From Isoetes taiwanensis (taxonomy: Eukaryota > Streptophyta > Lycopodiopsida > Isoetales > Isoetaceae): a DNA stretch of 64,000 nucleotides. Below are positions 10,601 through 21,305 of the stretch, in pieces. How positions within the stretch are numbered: the first letter of the stretch is position 1; the number at the start of each line of letters is the position of its first letter. A program made the position numbers and the translations under genes. Location: contig JAJEKV010000201.1 in NCBI GenBank assembly GCA_021234155.1, forward strand, positions 186,001-250,000, read 5' to 3'. The notes below the pieces were generated by a model, which did not search any database, was not told the DNA's origin, and worked only from the letters and a program-made list of their open reading frames with translations.

Positions 10601-10992
10601 TTGGGTCAAGTGATTTCTTTTTATCTTTCGTTGCTGTCTGATGCAGGTGCAAATGCCTCAAGAAAATTCAAGGATGTCTGTGAATGATACACGTGCCTTA
10701 TCCGGTATCCCCAAGCGTAACTGTCAATTTTAACTTTACCATTCCAAATAATGCTCACACTATTTAACTTTACAGGTGGGAATCGGTCATTCTCAACTCT
10801 AAGTTTTGCACTAGCATTGCATTCAATGATTGAGTCACCTTTTCGTGCAATGGACGAGTTTGATGTTTTTATGGTATGATATTGAAAGATCAGCAATTAT
10901 GTGGTACCTCTTTTGTTATCTACTATCAACATTGTGTTTTGTAGGATGCAATAAGCCGGAAAATTTGCCTGGAAATGGTTGTAGAGGGCTAA
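7690..10992 (+). pseudogene. SMC6: Rearranged SMC6 gene fragment captured in a Helitron
   Basis: SMC6 is the ATPase of the SMC5/6 DNA-repair complex. Exon-like pieces match it in order. 7690-7828: AFRHEIYGEKIIIERCI. 8143-8227: IDVQNPCVIMSQDKS, then a stop and frameshift. 8389-8508: FFYTATLLPQ. 8589-8668: KFKRNAEYIHRHLAWK. 10501-10579: FNNQLAKKGFMGHLQVDY. 10647-10704: VQMPQENSRMSVNDTRALSG. 10776-10873: the ABC signature [16 protein letters not shown] and Walker [13 protein letters not shown]. 10945-10992: DAISRKICLEMVVEG, then a stop. Splice donors and acceptors with compatible phases survive at most junctions. The Walker A N-terminus, nearly all of the coiled coil and hinge, and the final residues are missing. 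The signature motif has N for E. An internal deletion joins N-terminal and C-terminal parts. This is a dead fragment, typical of Helitron gene capture. Confidence 0.85.
8712..10488 (-). mobile_element. Poly(A) retroposon in an SMC6 intron, with 12-bp target duplication
   Basis: The direct repeat AGCATTGTTAAA at 8712-8723 and 10477-10488 flanks the insert. A run of about 18 T follows the left copy, i.e. a poly(A) tail on the minus strand, and the opposite end is GC-rich (GGCGGC blocks near 10365-10395). This is the pattern of a non-LTR retrotransposon or SINE-like element inserted on the minus strand. The 3' sequence before the tail (TTATTAATAAAA) resembles that of the LINE at 17149. No reverse transcriptase was recognised inside. 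A second near-copy of the acceptor region lies at 10444-10468, so the right border is slightly complex. Confidence 0.7.
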
Positions 10993-11948
10993 TTGTGCCA
11001 TACATGGCTCAAACAATGTTTTTCAGCCACCCATATGGTGCATTCCATCATAAGGGCAAGCACTTCTGCCATGTCAAAGCTCTGCCATATAATTGATACT
11101 TGGGCAATGTTTTGCCATAATCTGCCAGATTCAGCTTGAAAATTTGTCATATTTTGCCAGAATAAGCTTGAAATATTTGCAAACGTTATAACTGTAGCGG
11201 CACATCTTCAAGATAAACAAAAGGCACACGAAACCTCGGACTTGGCGCCAAATGCCAAAAACAACTAGGCAAAGAAATGAGGAAAGAAATATGTTTCAGC
11301 CAACAAACATAGATGAAGGGGAGCAAAATAGTCTCGGAGAATCGATCGAGCAAAAGTCAAATGAAATACTTAAACTAAATAGGCGATTCAAAGGCGTGTT
11401 CAGTACCCGGCTTATTGTATTGCAATCTATCTCATGTACTTGAGATTTGCACCATTATTTTTAGGAATATTGTAGAAGTTAACAAATAGCCAACTTATTG
11501 TATTGCAACCTATCCCATGTACTTGAGATTTGCACCATTATTGTTAGCAACATTCTCTACAATTTTAACATTACCATCGACCAGAATATTACTTGGTGCA
11601 AAAGCTCCTTTACTTTTTCAAACATTAATAGCAACCAGTGCAGAAACAAAAAAGATAATGTTGTCATGCAAAAAAATGTCTTAGGCTTTCTTCACTTTTA
11701 ATTAGCAAACATATCATTCATAGCCCTAGCTCTTATACTGTACTATGCCTCAGCTCTGCAATGTGTACTTTTGTAGATATGAACAACATAAATTCAAATA
11801 TGGAAACAACCTCAACAATTATTCCTACATGCTCCCAAGATGATCCAAGGGCCCAGAAGTTTCTCTATGCTCCCAAGATGATCCAAGGGCCCAGAAGTTT
11901 CTTTATGCAAACGTACAATTTTTCAGCATTTACAGATTTTCAAATTAT
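10993..11948. other. Helitron 3' part, no gene recognised
   Basis: Holds a duplicated block 'cttattgtattgcaa.ctatc.catgtacttgag' at about 11411-11444 and 11493-11530, and a 33-bp tandem duplication 'ctcccaagatgatccaagggcccagaagtttc' at 11831-11895. No coding similarity was seen. Confidence 0.5.
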
Positions 11949-12715
11949 GCCCAGCAACGCTGGGCACCATTACTAGTATATTATGTTCTTGTAGCAGCAT
12001 TATTGGTACTATGTACATATTGTATTATTAGATTACTAGAAAAAGTGCCCAGCGTTGCTGGGCTTTTCGTCAGGCATGAGTTTAGAAAACTAATACAGAT
12101 GGTGGATTGAAGTTGAGACATTTAGTTTTTGGTTTGCATTGAATGAGTGAACGTCAGTGATGGAATCGTGAGAGAACTTGTGCATGTGTTGCCAATATTG
12201 GTGCTATATGACGTGGAAGATATGTTGCATTGCATTGTGTAAACCACCATTATGTCAAAATTCTTGGTTATTATTTACCCTATTATTTATTGTTCTTATG
12301 TTTGTTCAAAATGCATGTAAACCTATAGTGGTACCATATTACATTGCAAATATGCTTCACTGCGTTGTTTAAACCCCCATGACATATTACTTGTGAGGAT
12401 AGCATGGAGATCTCTCGTCAATACTATGATTTAAACAACAAAATCAATCTTGTTAAGATAAGGGGCCTTAAACCAAGCGTATACACCACAAAAAAATTAT
12501 GTGCCTCGCAGAAGCTCCATCTCGGACTTCCTTGACAAGATTTTAAAATATTTCTATTTTTTATTCTAGATAAATACAGTATACAACTTCCCAGAGATCA
12601 GATCCGTTGAAGTACCTATTTAAACCTATAGAAGGATCAATCTGGAAGGAAAGAAAACTGAAATACTTAACTCGCATGCTTCAGAATCAAGCTACCGGAG
12701 ATGGCGTAGTTCAGA

Positions 12716-12887
12716 AGCTCTTGAAGGGATGGTGTCTGCCAATGATGTTGCCAAGATTCAGAGCCACAACACTCTCATTCTGATGGCCGCCACAAGTTAC
12801 TCCAGTCCAGTTGCACAAAGGAATATTTGTCTTCCAGTCATAAAGGGAATTAAAAGGATCCTCAAGAATGGCATTCTTCAATTGTAG
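12716..12887 (-). pseudogene. LRR receptor-like protein N-terminal fragment
   Basis: The minus strand reads LKNAILEDPFNSLYDWKTN, then PLCNWTGVTCGG, then VVALNLGNIIG. This is the N-terminal cap (LRRNT_2) and first leucine-rich repeat of plant receptor-like kinases and proteins, whose hallmark is '(F/L)K..I..DP...L..W......C.W.GV.C'. The frame stops soon after, and no further LRRs or kinase follow. There is no signal peptide exon in view. It lies inside the minus-strand Helitron, same strand, so it is best read as captured cargo. Confidence 0.75.
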
Positions 12888-13379
12888 TGATATAGATGAA
12901 TCTGAAGCAACTTTAGCACTACGAATTTGAAAAAAAAAATGCAGTGTATAGCAATAGTGACTGTGAACAAACAGAAGCAGGTCTCATAGATAAACGCATT
13001 CCTTACTTTCTAGGTACTGAAAATAGAGTTAATAGAACATGAAAGTAGTTAAATAGAATGACTGAAAACAACTGGTTCAAATATGAACTCAGAATCCCGT
13101 AAGAAGAATTACTTATATTAAACCTGCATGTTATATATTCCTTACTCTCCAAGTACTAACCACCTTGAATAAAAAGTTTGAAATGGCTTCTCATCTGTCA
13201 GCTTCTCATGCATCCAATGAGTTGAGATTTCAGAAGCAGATTTATTTTGTTCAGTTGAAAATATATTTCAATCATCTAATACGTGAAAAATAAAGGACAT
13301 ACATAATAGCAAGACAATATATCAAGGAAGCAAGCAACGACCAGAATCTCATCAATAAAGTGGGGATCTATTTCTGTGA

Positions 13380-13690
13380 AGCATCAACACAAGCTGTCTA
13401 TAAGATAGTCAAATTATTGTCATACTAATAGAAGTCTTCTCCGTTATAAAAGATATGGACAAGCTCTCAATAAGATATCTTAAGCTAATAGCCATCAAAG
13501 TCTTCTCCATTATGCAAAATATGGAAAAGCTTTCAATAAGATGTCTTCAATTAGTATACTAATACCCTTATCCATTATGCAAAATATGGACAAGCTCTCA
13601 ATAAAATGTCTTGAATTACTGCCATACTAATGGCTAATAGTCTTCACTTCTGCAAAATATAGGACAACTTTGTCCATTATAAAATGCTGA
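13380..13690. repeat. Degenerate tandem repeat, about 65-bp unit
   Basis: The block 'aaaatatggacaagctctcaataagatgtctt' recurs with variation near 13453, 13519 and 13583, with a partial fourth copy upstream near 13390 and a decayed one near 13655. It lies inside the Helitron and is non-coding. Confidence 0.7.
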
Positions 13691-14376
13691 TTAATTTCAG
13701 TCAGAAACAACTCTAGCTCCAAGTTGTTAATAATTTACAATGCCCACCCTGCAATGGCATTGTTAAATATGGTTGTACTTCAGAGATAATAATACCACCA
13801 AAGATAGATACTTACTATAAACTGTTTTGAATAAATGGCCCAGCCATAGAAAATTTTCTAATCATCTGCATGTCATTCTTTAAAGATATACATTAGCAGT
13901 AAAGCGCAATGTATTCCTGCATAACTGTTGGTGCATCCCAAAAGCCAGCTTAAGAACTCCAGGACCTCCATATGAGGGCAGACTTAAGCATATGATGTTC
14001 AACTAAGTTGTAACATATTCAAAACTTTCAAAAGCCCAAGAACTTTTTTATTTTGTACAATAGGGAATCAACTCAACCTGCTGCCGCATACTCAATAGAA
14101 AATCATATGCGGCTTTCTTTAGTCGTCAAGACTTTCCAGCATGTCAAGAAGTAACATTTATGTATGAGGGCCATTTCAGAGGCGTATGAAATATCTATGC
14201 ATTGCAACTTTCCCACATGTCAAGAGGTAACATGTATGGTAGTATTACAAAACTTATTTCAAAGGTGTATAAAAAATCCAGAGGACCTTTGGCATCGATC
14301 AGAAATAAACTTTCTTCGGAGAAGTTATTCTGAGGTATATTTATTCCACTTGCTTTGATGTTATAAGCACGTTCAC

Positions 14377-14476
14377 CTTTGTAAAAAGGTGCCTGCAGAG
14401 GAACCTAGCCATGTCTTTGAGTGGAGCAAGTCCTAGGTAATTCACATTCTTACTCTTGTCAGCAGAGGCAAGGTAT
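14377..14476 (-). pseudogene. Captured exon of unidentified gene
   Basis: The minus strand shows an acceptor (tttgcag) at about 14477-14483, a 100-base open exon beginning YLASADKSKNVNYLGLAPLK and ending CRHLFTK, then a GTGAAC donor at 14376. Another exon-like piece, YLDIRKKQYDQKMYVDFTVE with an upstream AG, lies at about 14838-14900. I do not recognise the protein family. Both sit inside the minus-strand Helitron, so captured gene pieces are likely. Confidence 0.4.
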
Positions 14477-15079
14477 CTGCAAAACACATGACGAGCATAC
14501 AGCAACTGAGCAAACAAGGATATGGTCAAAGATATAATTCCCTTACAGGAGCAAATTTTTACAGAGGTTTTATTGGTGATGAATCCTTCACAAAAACGCA
14601 CATGTCAACAATATGCCACAGCTTTGAACAAACTCAGGACTTTATATAGAAGAAAACAAAGTACTGAGCAGTGCTATTAGAAACTTGCATATGCAAAACG
14701 TTGCAACGTTTTTAATCTAAATGGCTCCTATCAATGTAATAGATGGAGCTCAAAGCTCCACTCTAATAAGGCAGATCATTTGGCCATACAGTGTTCCCAA
14801 AAACATTGCAATATTCAAGTAAAAGTTATAAGGTTCTCTACCGTAAAATCCACGTACATTTTTTGATCATATTGTTTTTTTCTAATGTCCAGATACTGCA
14901 CGAAGTTAAATATTGTTAGAAAAGCTGGCATGCTAAGCAGCTATGAAACATCACAGCAATGAAGTAACTACTGTACATGACATGTATATTTCGGACAAGA
15001 CAATTTCATGGTGCATGATAAAAATTATTGATTGCCAGAACTAACAAAATAGAAGGATATAAAAATTCAATAAGAAAAT

Positions 15080-15245
15080 GAAGTACGCACAGACAAAGCT
15101 ATGTGTTCCGCATCACATCCTGACACCAATGTTGCAGCTATTGATATTTGCAGGCCCTTCTTTAGGAGGTGACATGGTTTTACATCATGATCAAGGTGAG
15201 AAGGCAATTGCAGTGCATCATTCTTTAGAGAACTGTTAGTAAAGC
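15080..15245 (-). pseudogene. Exon-like frame of unidentified gene
   Basis: The minus strand is open through LLKKGLQISIAATLVSGCDA with an upstream stretch DALQLPSHLDHDVKPCH. It precedes the exon-like pieces at 14838-14900 and 14377-14476 in transcript order, so all three may come from one captured gene. No family is recognised. Confidence 0.3.
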
Positions 15246-16160
15246 TGGACTCCTCTGCTTCTTTGTTTGATCATACTTTGTAACAACCAGTGAAAAAATC
15301 CATCTTGACATCTCACGTTGCTCGGCAGCCTTGTCTGCCACTAATATAGATGTGCATGTCCTTGCTCAAACTATGCACATGTCACATGTTGTCATCTCAG
15401 AATGTTAAGGTTGCATCCCTTGTCAGAAGCCGATGGTGGATTGCCTCCAATATCTGCCGAAGATGAGGAAATGATGGAGCTATAAAATAATGCTGGAGTA
15501 GACAAAAATATTATGCTCCTTCCACTAAGCAAACCCTAACTTAGGATTCTATTTTCTAAAACCGATTCAAAGAAGAGATGCACTGTGAGATCTGCCCATG
15601 AAATATGGACTCATGAATTCACTTACCTTCTGAGAGAGACTTTAGGCTTTTGCATTTGCACAATCGACAAGCAATTTTCAGCACTTCTGCTTCTTTGGCT
15701 ACATGAGAAAGCTCATCTTGTAGAACGGGCTCCTCTTCATCAAATCATTTTGGAGTTTGTGGATGTGGCAAATTAATCGAAACAGCTTCAAATTCACCGC
15801 AGAAAGATAGATTGTGTGCAACGAACAGGGAAGAAGGAATAAGGGACCGTGCCGCCCAAACAAACCGTTGCCTGCAATTAGACGCCAAGCGTCATTTTCT
15901 GTTGCCGCCCTTGCACCAGATGTCTCTAAAAATCTCTGTCATTTTAACCTAATTTGCTTCGGAGCCATGAAATGGAAACTGGCTGGAGAAGCAATCGCGG
16001 ACAAGGAGAACATGGAGCCCAGCCGGAATGGTGCAAAGCTACCACGACTCCTCAATAACCGCAATCAAAACAATTTTGAAAGCATCTCGACCGTCGGTTT
16101 AATTTAACGGTCAAGATTGCGCACAGACTATCACAAAACTCCTTTATTATTATATATAGA

Positions 16161-17148
16161 TGTGTATGGTTTGCTATACTTGCAATAATTTGTATGTATA
16201 TACCGTCAATAATTCAGGTGTGTATAAATAGATATGCATGAAATTGCCAAACGATCGGCTTCGGCCTCCGCCTGCTTCTTGTTATTATGGCACATTCTAT
16301 TACCTGCAAGATGACCCATGAGGACCTCTGCAGGTGCCGCCAGCTAGAAATAGAACTTGAGGACTGGTTGAATCCCGTCCGCTTCTATGAATCCCGTCCG
16401 CTTCTATCCTGATCCCTTTGATGTTGTAATCCATCTTCAATGGAATCCAGAGCATGCTTTGTTCATGATGGAGAGGATCTCAGGAGCGCCTGTCGACGAT
16501 GAATCGGATTAGTTTTTTTAGTTTATATTCTATTATAATGCTATATTTATGCCAACGAAATCGCGCACGCCTGCGATTTGAACCCACCTAAAAATCTAAG
16601 TTTTGTAGCAACTTGCTTTGCCGTTATTTATTTGTAAAGCACTAAAATTTCAATCTATAGATTTCGTTGTCGTCTGTGATGGTACGAAATAATAAGCAAT
16701 TTCCTACTTTCTATATTGCCAACATTCTGTCATAATATGAGTGATTTGCATCGAATATTTGAATGCCTTTCCATTTCAACACAAAATGCATCTTCCTAGC
16801 CCGAAAATAAACTCAGTGCAAAAGTGTGGTTAATTCAATATAATGGTCAATAAAAGGCTTATACGGCGCGATTTTGGAATAGACATAATCCCAATTTAAT
16901 TGAATGATGGTTCAATGTGCATATGCTCTTTTTTGGAACTAGAGGCGAAAACAAAGAACGCAACGAGCCCAACGATAAAGGTCTGTCTCTTACTAAGGAT
17001 GATAATCTCTTACTAAGGATGATAATCTGGAATGAGTGTATGATAGAAAGTGTAGCAAACTTAAATTGTTGGATTTATTTTGTCAAACGTACACTAAATG
17101 CAAAATGATGTTCCATTTGAATTTAAAGTAATGTTTTTTATTTTGTCA
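16161..17148. other. Intergenic, no gene recognised
   Basis: AT-rich DNA between a Helitron and a LINE. It includes a 22-bp tandem duplication ('gtctcttactaaggatgataat' type) near 16984-17027 and a palindrome-like 'aaatcgcgcacgcctgcgattt' near 16559-16580. Nothing else is evident. Confidence 0.4.
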
Positions 17149-18542
17149 AATTTTTTTTTTTTTGAAAGATCAAGTTAACTAATATTAATACAGAGAAAGT
17201 ACAAGACAAGCGATGCTAGGGTACTCCTGCCAACACTGGAGCGAGAACCCACACGGCATGTATACCTACCTACGACTCATGACACAAACCTGCCAATACT
17301 GTCTACAATGTGGAGGGTCCTTTCCCAGACCGCTCCCTTGAACTGCTCTTTCCGAGGGGACGCCAGGTAAGAGAGATATAATTTGTACCTCAACTGTTGG
17401 ATCAAAACCCCAGGCTGCACCTCCTCATTCCTAAACACCTTCATGCATCATCGCTTCCAAATGAGCCACAGCAACCAGGCTTTACACAAATGGAAGGCCA
17501 GACTGTGAAGCTGGGACCACCCGCTAGGGTACACCCCCAACAAAACCTCTTGACTGCAGAGCGAAATGTGAAAGAGGCACTAGACCCACTGCCATGCCGG
17601 CTAGATGTCAGAGCAAAGAAATATACAATGCTCCAGGGTCTCTACAGAGGCACCACACATTAGGCACAGGTCGCTAATCAGCGGATTGATCATGTGAACC
17701 CACGTGTTCACCCTCAGGGAACGGTGCACTATCTGCCACAGCAACACCCGAATCTTTGGGGGCAAGATTGGGTTCCACACCCATCTCCAGATGTTGCCCC
17801 AGTCATCTCCTGGCACCTGGAGACTCCAGCCGTCCGACGGAGGCAGCTCATCCTGAATTGCCAGAAGCTCATAGCAGGACTACGAAATTTGAGGAATCAA
17901 GTTTTGGGTGATACCTCCACACTCGTCCTGATGCCTACGGGGAGTTCAGTGGTAGAGCATTAGCCACCCATGCCCAGATAGCGCAATCCCGGTCCTGAAG
18001 TCGAAATCTGCGGCGAAAAAGCTGCCAGGGTGCCAGCTGCCCATCGACATACCACTCCCCCACCGTCAAGACCCTCCGCTGCGTCCATCTGCGCAGAACT
18101 CGGGGATCGACGGATGCTGCGAGCACCAAAGGTGATGTACCTAGTCCAAGCGGGATCCACCATGGCGATGCCTCTAACTGAATACAACCAGCAGCGTTAA
18201 TCGCGAACAGTGGGCGGACCTGCTCCCAGGCTCGCAGAAGCCCCTTCAGAAAAGGAGAGGCATGGGCATACGGCCTGATATCAGCGAATAACACCCACGG
18301 GAGCCGCGCAGGCACAGACGGCTTGGGGGAAAACTACTGAATGAGACAGCGACTGGTGAAGCAAGACCATGCCCGGGGAGTCGAGCGCATTCTCAAGAAT
18401 CGCAAAGACGAACTTGGACAAGAGGACGTTGCTATGGAGCGAGAGGTCCAAAAAGCCGAGTTCGCCCGCAGCTCTTGGGCGCATGCATTTCCACCAAGCC
18501 ACCTTAACGACTGTCCCTTCCTCATTGCCTCCTCATACGAAG

Positions 18543-19700
18543 TTACGAACCATCGAGGAGATTTCCTGAACCTTGCTTTCTGGCGCCAAAATGATAGATG
18601 CCATATAAATATGCGTAGAGCATAAAACAGACTTCGCCACCGTGACCCTGCCAGCCATGGAAAGTTTCCCCCCTTCCACCAATTAAGGTGCCGACGCCGT
18701 CCCACCAGAATGTCCTCCCACACACGTGCCGCCGAAATGTCGATGCCAAACGGTATACCCAACAGCCTAGAGCATGTGCCCTGCGGCTGCGTTTGCTAAG
18801 GAAATTGGGACACGACCACGGGCATGGGGTCTGCTGTCGGCCATAATGCCGAGCACTCGTCCAATTAATGAGGCAGCCAGAAGCAAGGGAGGATGTGTCC
18901 AACAACTCCTTCGTGTTTAACAAATTCCTCTCATCGGCCTGTAGGAAGAGAAACGAGTCATCGACGTACTGACTTCCTATCTGCTGCGACCCGTCTGCCG
19001 TCCTCAACCCCTCCATAATACTCCCCTCCGCTGCGGAGGTCAACAACTGCGAGAGGGCCTCTGCAACGATGGTAAATAGCAAGGGCGCCAAAGGGCATCC
19101 TTGGCGAACTCCACGCCCCACACTAAAGATCGGCGATGACTCGCCATGACATAGAAGGGTGGCTCTGGCGGACGTCAAGAGCTTCAAAGTCACTGCCGTA
19201 AAGTTCTCACCACACCTAAAGGCTAGCATCATCTTTTCCAAAAACTCCCAACGAACACTATCATAGGCCTTCGCGAAGTCCAGCTTCAGGTACACAATCT
19301 GCTGACCTGTTCTGCGCGCCCAGTGAATGCCCTCAAATGCCCCTGCTACATTGTTAAGAATCTGCCTGCCCGGAATGAAGCCAGACTGCATGGGACTAAT
19401 AGCCTTCTTCAGGACAACTTGCAGTCTAAGCGAGAGTGCCTTCGCGATAATTTTGTACACTGCCGACAGAAGCGTGATGGGACGCCAATCAGAAATGACA
19501 GATGGCTCCTTCACCTTCGGTATTAACGAGATGCAGCAAGTATTGAGTCTATAGTCTAGCGTCTCTGCCTGAAGCAGATCTTGATAGGTCTGCAGCACTG
19601 AGTCCCCCACCCAGTCCCAATATTCTTGGAAGAACTCCACCAGAATGCCGTCCAGATCAGGGCACCTATGAGGGGCCAAGGCACGGCAAGCCTCCTCAAG
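18543..19700 (-). pseudogene. LINE reverse transcriptase core
   Basis: The longest surviving frame of the LINE. RT motifs appear in order: RCPDLDGI near 19635, SDWRPITLL near 19480, FIPGRQ near 19365, DFAKAYDSV near 19265, GVRQGCPLAP near 19110 and YVDD near 18960. After YVDD the frame drifts into non-homologous sequence, and the true continuation is in other frames (18334-18762, then 17935-18315). The catalytic residues look intact, but the protein is not. Confidence 0.85.
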
Positions 19701-19714
19701 CTCCTGCTTTGTAA

Positions 19715-19953
19715 CCCAGGGGTTGCACTTATACATAAGGGGGGGTATGTCATCTGCATTCGGAGGGTAGCAAAAAACCCCCCTTGTATACGCAATTTTA
19801 AAAGGCAATTTGACCCCTCTGTATATAGATATTGCTCCAAATTAGTGCCTAAAAACACCCCTAACCCCTAAGTATACGTACGCAAATGGTCCAAAAAACA
19901 CCCCTCTGTTGAACTCTCATGGGTTATACGCTGATCAAAGGTGAATCCCCCGG
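19715..19953. mobile_element. Mutator-like MITE, 239 bp, inside the LINE
   Basis: The insert is flanked by the 9-bp direct repeat GCTTTGTAA (19706-19714 and 19954-19962). Removing it restores the LINE reading '..RPLTK|QELEEACRAL..'. Its ends are imperfect inverted repeats (CCCAGGGGTTGCAC against CCGGGGGATTCAC read from the other side). A 9-bp target duplication with short inverted ends fits the Mutator-like superfamily. A decayed relative is at 1072-1320. Confidence 0.75.
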
Positions 19954-20270
19954 GCTTTGTAAGCGGGCGCTGTAATGCCTGCCTTCTATCCGCCGACACC
20001 TTGCAAGACACCTTACTAAGCACGATCTTCTCCATCACGTCCGAGTAGGGATATCGCTTTTCTTGAAAAAACTGAGAGAAATGCTGGAAAGTAGCCCGTT
20101 TGATGTCTACAGAATCAATGCGTAATCGACCATCGGCTAATGCCAGAGACGACATTGAGGCCATATAATTCTTCTATCGCGCAACCCTGAAGAACATACG
20201 CGAATTGGTGTCCCCTTCCCGCAGCCAGGTGATCCCAGCCGTCAGATGGGGTGTGGGAGAATGAGATATT

Positions 20271-21304
20271 GCACCACATTGCGGCAGATGAATCCAAGAG
20301 GGCTGCTCCTGCAAGGGTGAAGGCGATTAATTTGATCATGATTAAGCTGCTTATTATTATTGGTGCAATTACTTCTATTTCATTCTTTCTTCCTTTGTTC
20401 GTTATGCATGATACAACAATAGACTCACATCTAAAATACAAATTTGTTGAGAAAAGAGAACATTTATTCATGAAGAGACAAAAATGATAAAAATTGAACG
20501 TAGAATTACCACAAAAAGGACTCGTGATTTGGACACAAATTTAACAATGGTCTCATTTGTGTTCATAAAATTGACATGTAGATGTCACAAAAAGACTCAA
20601 ATATTGACACAATTTTATTATTTAACTATTACGAAAAGGAAACTAATTTGTCATAACTGTATAATTAAAGATCACAATAATGTTCTTAAAATAAAATAGG
20701 CTCGTTATAAATTGCATAATAAAAAGATATACAACTGAAATAAGAGAGTTACGAATATGACCTAACAGATATCAATCAATGCAAGATAAAAATGCCAATA
20801 TGGCGTAACAATTTAGTGGTATAGTCAAGACGAATTTGCTATAAATATGACGCAGCTATTGACGAACTTAGATATAAGCTCTGGCAGAAATGTGCTATGC
20901 ATTTGCCACAAATGTAGTTATTGTATTAAGACTAATATGATAGAAAATAGGACACAAGTATTGAATAACTTGGATATAAGCTCGACACAAACATGACATG
21001 CAATTGTCACAAATTTAGTCATTGTGTCAAGAGTAATAGGACTGAAAATATGACGCAATTATTGAATAAACTTAGATATAACTCGTCGCAAACATGCTAT
21101 GCAATTGCCACAAATGTAATCATTATGTCATTTTTGCGTTATATAGCCATGATGCAATACTTGACACAAAAGTTGACGTCCATGCGACATCAAAGTATAG
21201 CACTTTTAGTGTCAATCTTGTGACATTTAGTAGGTCTTTGAGAACACACATAGCGTCACTTTGTTTGACGCTATACCTGACGAAAACACCCTATTATATT
21301 GTAG
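20271..21304. mobile_element. Right end of a CACTA-like transposon
   Basis: The right border reads 'ccctattatattgtagtg', the reverse complement of CACTACAATATAATAGGG, like the CACTA-superfamily terminus. A hairpin TAGCGTCA..TGACGCTA (about 21252-21274) and the 102-bp subterminal repeats lie inside. The border falls exactly at the start of Gypsy coding sequence (DGYLGYNQI), as if inserted into it. The left end and a transposase were not found, so the left limit is arbitrary. Confidence 0.45.
20871..21140. repeat. Tandem repeat, 102-bp unit, about 2.6 copies
   Basis: Units begin at 'gatata' at 20871, 20973 and 21075 and share 'caaacatg.tatgcaattgccacaaatgtagtcatt' and 'gacgcaa..attgaataa.ctta'. 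They lie just inside a CACTA-like end, where subterminal repeats are usual. Confidence 0.75.
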
Positions 21305-21305
21305 T

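Larger units (their letters stand above)
7121..11976 (+). mobile_element. Helitron (non-autonomous) carrying SMC6 exons
   Basis: The element starts A|TCCTATATTATAATGTTATG at 7121, nearly the same as the minus-strand starts of the other Helitrons in the window (TCTTATATTATAATGTTAT at 62190). It ends with the hairpin GCCCAGCAACGCTGGGC (11949-11965), then seven bases, then CTAG|T at 11973-11976. TC start, CTRR end, a terminal hairpin and insertion between A (7120) and T (11977) are the standard Helitron signature. No Rep/helicase gene is inside. The cargo is a rearranged SMC6 fragment and a later retroposon. Its 3' end lies 59 bp from the 3' end of the oppositely oriented Helitron at 12036. Confidence 0.7.
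12036..16160 (-). mobile_element. Helitron (non-autonomous), minus strand, with gene-fragment cargo
   Basis: On the minus strand the element starts A|TCTATATATAATAATAAAGG at 16160, a typical plant Helitron 5' end. It finishes with the hairpin GCCCAGCAACGCTGGGC (12047-12063), a short spacer and CTAG|T at 12036. The flanking bases are A (12035) and T (16161), as expected for insertion between A and T. Cargo includes an LRR receptor N-terminal fragment and several exon-like pieces with splice sites on the same strand. No Rep/helicase frame was seen. Confidence 0.7.
17149..20250 (-). mobile_element. L1-like LINE, 5'-truncated and mutated
   Basis: The poly(A) tail is the T-run at about 17149-17163. 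On the minus strand, working from the 5' side, the product fragments are: a pre-RT segment with WLREGDTNSRMFF (about 20190-20235); reverse transcriptase (18840-19810) with SDWRPITLL, QSGFIPGRQI, LKLDFAKAYDSV, GVRQGCPLAPLLF and the catalytic YVDD; a thumb and C-terminal region across frameshifts; and a zinc-binding zf-RVT end with LPPKIRVLLWQIVHRSLR and CLMCGASVETLEHCIFLC (17601-17816). These are the usual ORF2 landmarks of plant L1 elements. The endonuclease and ORF1 are absent, so the copy is 5'-truncated. A MITE interrupts the RT at 19715-19953. No intact frame survives. Confidence 0.88.

Noticed and set aside
11949-12063. GCCCAGC..GCTGGGC palindromes as terminators or operators
   Set aside because: They sit 7-12 bases from CTAG|T with partner TC ends of the right strand and A|T flanks, so the Helitron reading explains them fully.
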